A stretch of 5,207 nucleotides of DNA from Euzebyaceae bacterium (lineage in GTDB: Bacteria > Actinomycetota > Nitriliruptoria > Euzebyales > Egibacteraceae), in contig JACCXR010000522.1 in NCBI GenBank assembly GCA_013696915.1, positions 1-5,207 of the forward strand, given 5' to 3'. This document shows, piece by piece, positions 1-5,207 of the stretch. The notes beneath the pieces were generated by a model. The model had not been told where the DNA came from, made no database searches, and saw only the letters and a program-made list of their open reading frames with translations. Each line of letters begins with the position of its first letter. The stretch's first letter is position 1. The position numbers and the translations under genes are program-made.

Positions 1-745
1 GGCCCATCGCGAGCGCGTCCGGGAACGCGTCGCCGCGCGCGACGTTCGCGTGCATCGCGGTCCATCCCAGCCGCTCCAGGGCGAAGTCGGCGAGCAGCGC
101 AGCGGTCTGCGTCCGCTCCGCGCCGGCAACCCGGATGACCTCCAGGCCGTCGCCCTGCAGGTCGTCGGTGACCTGCTCGGAGACCGCGGCCGAGCCGCCG
201 GGGACGATCACCTGGGTGATCCCCAGGGCATCCAGCGCCTCCGCCGTCGGCGCGGCGACGTCTCCCGGCGGGGTGAGCAGCAGGGGGAACTGCTGGTCGT
301 AGGCCGGCCCCCCGGCGACGAGCGCGTCGGGGAAGTTCGCGCCGCTCGCCACGAAGGCCGTCGGACGGCCGTCGAGCTGGCCGATGACGTTGCCGGCCCG
401 CCGTGCGATCAGCGCCGCCGTCGCGTAGCGGTCGGGACCGCCGATGCGCTCGACGTCGTAGGTGTCGTCCAGCGCGTCCTCGACCGTGGGCGAGATCGCC
501 GCGGTCCCTCCGAGCAGGATCACGTTGCGCACGCCGAGGTCCGCCAGCGCCTCGGCGGTCGCCGCCGGCAGCGAGCCGGTGTTCGTCAGGAGCAGCGGGG
601 CGTCCAGCTGCCCGGCGAGGTAGGAGCCGGACAGCGCGTCGGGGAAGTTGTCGGCACGGGCGATCAGGGCGGTCTCCGCGCTCGCGAAGCTGCTCTCGGC
701 GATAATCGCCGCCGTCTCGATGCGGTCCGCTCCCCGGAACCGCTG
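1..745 (-). repeat. Three CWB2 (cell wall binding repeat 2) domains, the third cut by the window edge
   Basis: Three tandem copies of about 95-105 residues form the C-terminal end of the large protein. Each opens with an R-x-x-G-x-(D/E)-R motif: RFRGADRIETA near residue 1289, ERIGGPDRYATA near 1386, and IRVAGAERTQTA near 1491. Each then has the family's (N/A)FPDAL segment: DNFPDALSG, ANFPDALVA and DAFPDALAM. Copies 1 and 2 also have a GG(T/S)AA(I/V)S core. Approximate extents are 455-745, 143-454 and 1-142. CWB2 modules usually occur as sets of three and attach proteins non-covalently to anionic polymers of the Gram-positive cell wall. About half of copy 3 is visible, so the protein probably ends some 40-60 residues beyond the window. 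Confidence 0.92.
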
Positions 746-3700
746 GCGGTCGTAGACGATCGTGTCGACCATGCCCAGGCCGTCGCTGCCGACGTTGCCG
801 GCGGCGTCGCGGAACTGGACGTACACGGTGGCCGTGCCGCCGGGCGGCACGTCGCCGAGGTCCCAGCCCTCGACGACCGGGCGGAACGGCTCGAACTCGG
901 CGTCTGCGAAGTCCGGGGTGTTCGACAGCCGCATCTCGAGGTCCTCGGTCGGGGTGCCCGGGATCGGCGTGGCCGGACCCGCCTCCTCGTCGGGCAGCAC
1001 GTCGTCCGCGGAGAGCGTCAGCGTGACGATCGTGCTGGCCGTCGACACGTCCCCGTTGTTGATGAGAACGGTGCCCGATGGTTCGTACGGGTCGGTGCTC
1101 GCCGTGACGGGCTCCGCCGGCACCGCCTGACCTTCCCACGGGTTGCCGTCGGCGTCGCGGACGGTGGGCACGACCTCGTAGGCGTAGGTCAGCCCGTCGG
1201 CGACGTCGAAGTCGATGTAGGTGAACCCCGGAAGGTCGTCGCCGATCAGCGTCCAGTCCTGGACGACCGCGCCGTCGGGGTCGGTCGCCCGGCGGTAGAG
1301 GTCGACGGAGACGAGCTCGCCCCGCTCGGGCGGACCCCAGCGCACGACGATGAACGGCGTGCCGTCGGGCTCGGCCTCCGGTGAGACGACCACCGAGTCC
1401 AGCGGCCCGATCCGGTCGTCGGCCGGGTCGAACGGGTCCCGGTCCCCGAGGGTGCAGCGCACGCCGGCCGGCGCCTGCGCGACCTCGCTGCCGTCGGCCT
1501 CGCCGCCGCCGTCGGTGTCGCTGACGTCGGGACGCGTGCCGACCTCGAACTCGCAGCGGTTGCTCAGCCGGTCGCGGTCGGCGTCGCCGTCGGCGTCCGG
1601 GGTCGTGGGATCCAGTCCGTTCACGGTCTCCCAGAGGTCCGGGAGCCCGTCGCCGTCCCCGTCGGCGGCGCCGTCGAGGGCGAAGCTCTCCTGCGCCTCC
1701 CGCACGATGTCGTCGAGCACGCCGCGCACCTCGACGAGGTAGGACCCCACCTCGACCGGCTCCTCGCCGTCGGTGACCGCGGAGGGGTCGAGCTGCGTGA
1801 GCTCGCCCAGCGAGGTCGCGGTGTAGCGGCCGGCGTACACCCCGTCGTCGGGGTCGCCGTCGTCGTGGTTGCCGTCGTCGAACAGGGTGACCGCCCGGCG
1901 CTGACCCGAGGGATCGGTGACGGTCGCCTGGACCGACGCCCCTGGCAGGGGCACGCCGTCGCCGGCGAACATCGCGATCAGCGGAACCTCCACGCCCTGC
2001 TCGAGCGTGGCGATCGGGGCGCCCGTGAACAGCTGCAGCTCGTAGGCGGTGAGGGCGCTGGCAGCGACGTAGTAGTCCTGCGGCATGTCGGCCTCGAGGA
2101 CCCAGCGACCGGCAGCTGGCTCGGGGACCTCGAAGACGATGTTCGTGCCGTCGAAGCGGGCGAACAGGTCCGGGACGGGGTTGCCGTCCGGGTCGAGCAA
2201 CCGGATCTCGGCACTCTCCTGCTCACCCTGCCACGCGACCGCGACGACCAGCGTCTCGCTGGTGTCGTCGACGAAGAACTCGTGGGAGTTCAGGGCCTGG
2301 AACGCCTTGCGGATGATGGGCGGCGGCGGCTCGCCCTCCCCGGCGGCGGAGAAGATCCGCTGCCGTCCGGCGGCCCTGGTGGCCTTGTAGTCGTAGACGC
2401 GGCTGAGGTTGTTCTCCCACGCGAGGGTCCCGGCCTGGGCGAAGGTCGTCTTGCCGATCGGCACGCCGCCACCCACGTCGGCGTAGTCGTAGCTGCCGCC
2501 CGGCCCCGCCGCGGCGATCTGCTGCAGCAGCGTCTCGTTCGCGGCCGGCCCCAAGCCGACGACGTGGTGGGCGCAGCCGTTGTCGACGACGCCCGCCTGG
2601 ACGTCGGCCCACAGGTCGGGGGAGTTCTCGAACCCGTCGGAGAGCAGGATGAAGTTGCAGACGTTGCCGGACACGCCGCGGGCGGCCTCCTCCTCGGCGG
2701 CGACCCGCATGCCGTCGCCGATCGAGGTCGCGCCGCCCGGCGTCTCGGCGGCGATGGCGTTGCGCATGTCGGCGCGGTTCGTCCCGGTGCCGATGTTCGC
2801 CAGCGGCCGGCGCAGGTACGGGTCCTGGTCGAACGCCACGTACCCGCCCTGGTCGTTGGGGGACAGCTCGTTGGTGAACAGCCGCGCGGCGTTGCGCGCC
2901 GCTCCGATCTTGTTCGCCTCCGCCATGGAGCCGGAACGGTCGAGCACGATGACGGTGTCCTGCAGCCGCTCGACGTAGAGCAGCGCGTCGCTCTCGCTGT
3001 CGGTCGCGGTGCCGAGCCGCACGGTGAGGTCGTGGAACTCGCCCTGCAGCGCGCCGGCGGTGGCGTTGGGCGCCTGCACCAGGAGCCAGTAGTCGTCCTG
3101 GACGTACGCGGCGTTCAACACGTTCGCGGTGATCGGGCTGCCGCCCGGCGGGGTGACCTGGACGGTGAAGTTCTCCCTGGCGAGGCCGGCGACGGCGCTG
3201 CCGTCCTGCCCGCGGACCTCGGCGCGCACGATGAACCTGCGGGGCGCGCTGGCGCGACCGGCGATCGCGTACGCCGCGGTGGTCGGCCGGGCGATGTTGA
3301 TGGTCGGCGTGACGCAGCCGCGGCCGACGGTGACGGGGCCCGACTGGTCGACCGAGGTGACGACGCCGGCGATCCGGTCGAGGTCCGCGGTCCGCACGGT
3401 CCGCGCCCAGGTCGCCGACTGGCTGGTCCACCGGTTCATGAGGTTGCCGCCGTCGACGGTGACCACGCTGAAGCCGTACGCCCGGCCGTTGCCGTTGAAG
3501 GTGAACGAGGTGTAGTCGCACTGGCTTGCGGGGTTGAACTCGTAGTAGCGGCTGGAGCGCGGGTTCATCGTCGCGCTGACCGTGCCGAAGGCCGGGCCGC
3601 CGGTGAGGACGGTGTGCCCGGACAGGCCGGTCGTGGCCGTGCGGATCTCGTTGTCCAGGTAGGTGAGACGCTCGTCCGCGGGGTTGAACCGGTAGGTGTA

Positions 3701-4606
3701 CAGCGACAGCGAGTAGTCGATGAAGTCGCGGGCGAACGTGCTGCCCCGGCTTGCGATGAAGTCCTGGGTCGCGGTCAGCTGGTTCGTGTCGCTGTTGAGC
3801 TCGACGTAGAAGTCGCGCAGCGCCTGCCAGCCGACGACGGGGTCGCCCTCGCCCGTGGCGCGGTAGCGGTCCATCAGCCACGTCCACCACAGCACGGTCC
3901 GGTAGCTCTGGCTCAGGAAGTCGCCCGTCCGTTCGCCGTCGTTCGCGAGGTGGCCGTTGACCTCCGGGATGAACAGGTGGCCGGTGTCGGCGTCCAGCGG
4001 GGCGTCGACCCGGTCCTCGATCGCCCGCGCGATGCCCTCGCCGTACCAGGCCTGCCAGCCGACGCCGCCGTTGTCGTACTTGTCCTGCACCAGGTGCATG
4101 ACCTCGTGGAAGGCGAGCAGGCGCTTGTTGAGCACGTCGTTGTTGTCGACGGCCTCGTCGTCGAGGTAGATCTGGTTCGGGTAGTTCACGCCGCCCAGGC
4201 GCGGGTCCTCGCCGATCAGCACGATCAGCTCGTCGTTGCCGGCGCCGGCCACGTCGAGGTTGCGGTCCCGGTAGAAGCGGAACGCCGCCTCGGCCTCCGC
4301 GGCGACCGCGACCGCGTTGAGGTTGTTGCCGGCAGCGTCGTCGGCGTCGGCCAGGGCGTGCGCCGCGTTCGTCGTGGTGTTCTCGGTGTAGTACACGTGG
4401 ATGCGGAGGTTCGTGCCGTTGTGCGTGAACGCCCGGTCCAGGCACTGGTCGAAGCTCACGGAAGTGCCGCGGATGTTGCCGGTGAACGGCACCGTGCAGG
4501 CGGCATGGGCCTGCGCGGGCGGCGGCGCCGCCCCGGCGAGGCCCGTCAGGAACAGGGTCAGCGCGAGCATCCAGGCCAGCCGGGCCCGCGTCAGCGAAGT
4601 GGTCAT
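1..4606 (-). CDS. Secreted CLCA-like metallopeptidase/VWA protein with CWB2 wall-anchor repeats (3' end outside window)
   Basis: An uninterrupted frame of 1,535 codons begins at the ATG at 4606 and has no stop before the left edge. The start is supported by GAAAGGG seven bases upstream and by an immediate signal peptide (basic MTTSLTRARLAW, hydrophobic core, AQA-HA-A near residues 33-35). Domains by residue: 36 to about 330, zinc-peptidase-like, with H167-E-V-M-H171 and a likely third ligand E190 in WYGEGIA; about 445-548, beta-rich; about 549-720, VWA with MIDAS residues D556, S558, S560, T627 and D657; about 740-975, beta-sandwich containing LFDDGNHDDGDPDDGVY at 908-924; about 978-1040, acidic DxDxDG repeats; 1068-1171, fibronectin III; about 1173-1286, Ig-like domain; 1288 onward, CWB2 repeats. 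It is probably exported and held on the cell wall, where it would bind or cut protein or glycan ligands in a metal-dependent way. The substrate is unknown. Domain order and VWA wording resemble CLCA proteins. No frameshift was seen at the sites checked. Confidence 0.95.
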   Translation of the reverse strand, partial: MTTSLTRARLAWMLALTLFLTGLAGAAPPPAQAHAACTVPFTGNIRGTSVSFDQCLDRAFTHNGTNLRIHVYYTENTTTNAAHALADADDAAGNNLNAVAVAAEAEAAFRFYRDRNLDVAGAGNDELIVLIGEDPRLGGVNYPNQIYLDDEAVDNNDVLNKRLLAFHEVMHLVQDKYDNGGVGWQAWYGEGIARAIEDRVDAPLDADTGHLFIPEVNGHLANDGERTGDFLSQSYRTVLWWTWLMDRYRATGEGDPVVGWQALRDFYVELNSDTNQLTATQDFIASRGSTFARDFIDYSLSLYTYRFNPADERLTYLDNEIRTATTGLSGHTVLTGGPAFGTVSATMNPRSSRYYEFNPASQCDYTSFTFNGNGRAYGFSVVTVDGGNLMNRWTSQSATWARTVRTADLDRIAGVVTSVDQSGPVTVGRGCVTPTINIARPTTAAYAIAGRASAPRRFIVRAEVRGQDGSAVAGLARENFTVQVTPPGGSPITANVLNAAYVQDDYWLLVQAPNATAGALQGEFHDLTVRLGTATDSESDALLYVERLQDTVIVLDRSGSMAEANKIGAARNAARLFTNELSPNDQGGYVAFDQDPYLRRPLANIGTGTNRADMRNAIAAETPGGATSIGDGMRVAAEEEAARGVSGNVCNFILLSDGFENSPDLWADVQAGVVDNGCAHHVVGLGPAANETLLQQIAAAGPGGSYDYADVGGGVPIGKTTFAQAGTLAWENNLSRVYDYKATRAAGRQRIFSAAGEGEPPPPIIRKAFQALNSHEFFVDDTSETLVVAVAWQGEQESAEIRLLDPDGNPVPDLFARFDGTNIVFEVPEPAAGRWVLEADMPQDYYVAASALTAYELQLFTGAPIATLEQGVEVPLIAMFAGDGVPLPGASVQATVTDPSGQRRAVTLFDDGNHDDGDPDDGVYAGRYTATSLGELTQLDPSAVTDGEEPVEVGSYLVEVRGVLDDIVREAQESFALDGAADGDGDGLPDLWETVNGLDPTTPDADGDADRDRLSNRCEFEVGTRPDVSDTDGGGEADGSEVAQAPAGVRCTLGDRDPFDPADDRIGPLDSVVVSPEAEPDGTPFIVVRWGPPERGELVSVDLYRRATDPDGAVVQDWTLIGDDLPGFTYIDFDVADGLTYAYEVVPTVRDADGNPWEGQAVPAEPVTASTDPYEPSGTVLINNGDVSTASTIVTLTLSADDVLPDEEAGPATPIPGTPTEDLEMRLSNTPDFADAEFEPFRPVVEGWDLGDVPPGGTATVYVQFRDAAGNVGSDGLGMVDTIVYDRQRFRGADRIETAAIIAESSFASAETALIARADNFPDALSGSYLAGQLDAPLLLTNTGSLPAATAEALADLGVRNVILLGGTAAISPTVEDALDDTYDVERIGGPDRYATAALIARRAGNVIGQLDGRPTAFVASGANFPDALVAGGPAYDQQFPLLLTPPGDVAAPTAEALDALGITQVIVPGGSAAVSEQVTDDLQGDGLEVIRVAGAERTQTAALLADFALERLGWTAMHANVARGDAFPDALAMG
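4502..4606 (-). other. Sec signal peptide of the large secreted protein
   Basis: Residues 1-35 have an n-region with two arginines (R7, R9), a hydrophobic core at about 10-27 (LAWMLALTLFLTGLAGAA), a proline-rich stretch, then AQAHA. Signal peptidase I could cut after A33 (AQA) or A35 (AHA). Cys37 lies two residues past the later site. It is not in a lipobox (no L-x-x-C with small residues at the right spacing), so lipoprotein processing is unlikely. Cys37 and Cys55 could form a disulfide. Confidence 0.85.
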
Positions 4607-4613
4607 CGTTCCG

Positions 4614-4620
4614 CCCTTTC
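4614..4620 (-). promoter_or_regulatory. Ribosome binding site of the large secreted-protein gene
   Basis: On the minus strand GAAAGGG lies seven bases before the ATG at 4606. It is purine-rich and well spaced, and it supports this start over any later in-frame codon. The signal peptide beginning at once after this ATG agrees. Confidence 0.7.
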
Positions 4621-4626
4621 CATCCG

Positions 4627-4657
4627 CGCGCTCCCGGCTTGCGGGCACGAGAGCGCG
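4627..4657 (-). promoter_or_regulatory. Stem-loop in the mRNA leader just upstream of the ribosome binding site
   Basis: The minus strand reads CGCGCTC, then an internal region, then GAGCGCG, giving a perfect 7-bp outer stem (4651-4657 with 4627-4633). Inside it, CCG and CGG can pair around the loop CAAGC, leaving a six-base bulge on the 5' side. The stem ends about seven bases before GAAAGGG, close enough to affect ribosome access. There is no U-tract, so it is not a standard terminator. It matches no riboswitch I can recognise, and GC-rich DNA gives such stems by chance fairly often. Confidence 0.35.
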
Positions 4658-4813
4658 ACCTCCCCGTCCACGGCCCGCCCGCATGGCCGCTCGTCCGCCG
4701 GACTTGATCCTGCGACCACCGCCGAGCGGCGTACAAGCCCCTGTGCTGCCTGGAGCACGGACAGGGCCGGCTATGTGCTGCCACCGCATATCAGACGAGG
4801 CGGCCGACCCGCC

Positions 4814-4826
4814 CGCTGATACAGCG
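4814..4826. promoter_or_regulatory. Perfect 13-bp inverted repeat, possible operator
   Basis: CGCTG-ATA-CAGCG is a perfect dyad with 5-bp arms around an AT-rich centre, about 210 bases upstream of the large gene's start. Symmetric sites of this kind can bind dimeric regulators. No second copy was noticed in the window and the flanking bases do not extend the symmetry, so this rests on the dyad alone. Confidence 0.15.
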
Positions 4827-4980
4827 AGTCGCCGTTGGCGCCGCTCGCGCCGATCTGCGCGACGTCGCACCGGACGACCAGCTGGCGGATGGGGGCCGAC
4901 ATCCTCCTCGGTCGCGGACCGCGGCCGGGGGACACTTACGGCGGGCGGCGGGCGGCGCAGCGAGCGCATCCCCGCCGCGC

Positions 4981-5106
4981 TACCGGCGTCGGGAGCCGCC
5001 GTCGATCTCGTTCTCCCAGCGGAAGAACCGCGAGCACCGCGTCCACGTCCTGGCCGCCCTGCGCGACGCCATGACCGACAAACCCTGGCTGCCCCCGACA
5101 ACTTGA
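4981..5106 (+). pseudogene. Coding-like C-terminal remnant of an unrecognised protein
   Basis: The 41 codons from the TAC at 4981 to the TGA at 5104-5106 have G or C at nearly every third position and give a plausible protein end. It has a basic patch (YRRREPP), then SFSQRKNREHRVHVLAALRDAM, where the last part could form an amphipathic helix, then a short tail MTDKPWLPPTT. The frame stays open back to 4708, but upstream of 4981 the product becomes low-complexity and the codon bias shifts, so the join is probably a deletion or frameshift. It stops two bases before domain V of the group II intron. It could be the end of a transposase, another mobile-element protein, or an intron-encoded protein. 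I recognise none of these, and no start codon with a ribosome site is visible. Confidence 0.35.
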
Positions 5107-5108
5107 TT

Positions 5109-5182
5109 GAGCCGTGTGCGCGGCAACGGGCAAGCACGGTTCTGAGGGGGCCCCGGCGCAGCAATCCGCCGGGGCACCTGAC
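5109..5182 (+). ncRNA. Group II intron domains V and VI (3' end of an otherwise missing intron)
   Basis: Domain V is 5109-5142, exactly 34 nt. GAGCCGTG pairs with CACGGTTC (8 bp, with a G-U at the third pair of the AGC catalytic triad). A two-base bulge AG (5133-5134) follows, then an upper stem TGCGCG/CGGGCA with one G-G mismatch (5120 with 5129), capped by a GCAA tetraloop (5123-5126). Linker TGAG leads to domain VI: GCCCCGGCG (5150-5158) pairs perfectly with CGCCGGGGC (5167-5175) around the loop CAGCAATC. A single unpaired A5176 is followed by three more pairs (5147-5149 with 5177-5179). That A is the expected branch point, seven bases from a 3' end in GAC at 5182, which fits the AY rule. 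No 5' GUGYG end, domain I or reverse transcriptase is recognisable upstream, so it is probably a non-mobile remnant. An intact intron would need space that the large gene occupies. Confidence 0.88.
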
Positions 5183-5207
5183 AACACGGTCGCCGACCAC
5201 ATCGACG
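5183..5207 (+). other. Predicted 3' exon of the group II intron
   Basis: The 25 bases after the predicted 3' splice site read AAC ACG GTC GCC GAC CAC ATC GAC in one frame (NTVADHID), with G or C at every third position. This is compatible with a gene interrupted by the intron, but it is too short to identify. Confidence 0.25.

Larger units (their letters stand above)
4607..4980. other. Upstream flank without a convincing gene
   Basis: This stretch separates the minus-strand gene from the coding-like and intron remnants to the right. Open frames exist here but switch bias along their length and give arginine/alanine/proline-rich products without domains. Short inverted repeats are present: CCCTGT...ACAGGG around GTGCT...AGCAC (4739-4766), CGCCG-AG-CGGCG (4720-4731), and CGCTG-ATA-CAGCG (4814-4826). 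The promoter of the large gene must lie here or farther right, but no clear -35/-10 pair stands out. Confidence 0.6.

Noticed and set aside
50..1384. Plus-strand open frame of 444 codons over the CWB2 region
   Set aside because: It lies antisense to three clear CWB2 repeats and its arginine-rich product has no recognisable domain.
4707..4736. Candidate promoter for the large gene (TTGTAC, 18-base spacer, CAGGAT on the minus strand)
   Set aside because: Only weak matches to the consensus hexamers, in GC-rich DNA where such pairs are expected by chance.
2223..4784. Long minus-strand open frame of 853 codons in another frame
   Set aside because: Its product is an arginine/proline/glycine-rich low-complexity protein without motifs. 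It overlaps the well-supported frame starting at 4606.
1865..4819. Very long plus-strand open frame (984 codons) opposite the secreted-protein gene
   Set aside because: It is the antisense shadow of a GC-rich gene: its product is valine/arginine/glycine-rich with no domains, while the minus-strand frame gives a signal peptide and several recognisable domains.
4607..4840. Possible riboswitch (cyclic di-AMP or cyclic di-GMP type) upstream of a cell-wall protein gene
   Set aside because: The conserved core sequences of those classes could not be found; only simple GC-rich stems are present.
5143..5182. GC-rich hairpin read as a rho-independent terminator
   Set aside because: The stem is not followed by a T-run, and its bulged A, preceding domain V hairpin and GAC end fit group II intron domain VI much better.
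4936..5202. Minus-strand open frame of 88 codons over the intron remnant
   Set aside because: It runs antisense across the structured domain V/VI RNA and the coding-like plus-strand remnant, and it shows no domain or ribosome site.

Overview
The DNA is very GC-rich, with almost every third codon position G or C. It encodes a secreted protein carrying type-2 cell-wall-binding (CWB2) repeats. Together these suggest a high-GC Gram-positive bacterium of the Actinomycetota. Long multidomain CWB2 proteins are common in lineages such as the Nitriliruptoria, but that finer placement is only a guess.

Positions 1-4606 are filled by one minus-strand gene, which starts at 4606 and runs off the left edge of the window (1,535 codons visible, no stop). 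Its domains in order are: signal peptide; zinc metallopeptidase-like domain with HEVMH and a downstream glutamate; beta-rich segment; von Willebrand A (VWA) domain with a complete MIDAS metal site; beta-sandwich segment; calcium-binding thrombospondin type-3-like segment; fibronectin III domain; bacterial Ig-like domain; and three CWB2 repeats, the last one cut by the window edge. The order peptidase - VWA - beta-sandwich - FnIII matches animal CLCA proteins, here joined to a bacterial wall anchor. This is the most interesting protein-level observation.

Positions 4607-5108 are the upstream flank. They hold the ribosome binding site, a stem-loop just ahead of it, several short inverted repeats, and no convincing complete gene. 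The last part (about 4981-5106, plus strand) reads like the C-terminal end of a protein I do not recognise.

Positions 5109-5182 (plus strand) fold precisely as domains V and VI of a group II intron. Domain V is 34 nt with an AGC triad, GNRA loop and two-base bulge. Domain VI has a bulged branch-point adenosine, and the predicted 3' splice site follows 5182. No 5' end, domain I or recognisable reverse transcriptase precedes it within the available space, so it looks like an orphan 3' remnant of a retroelement. The last 25 bases would be its 3' exon.
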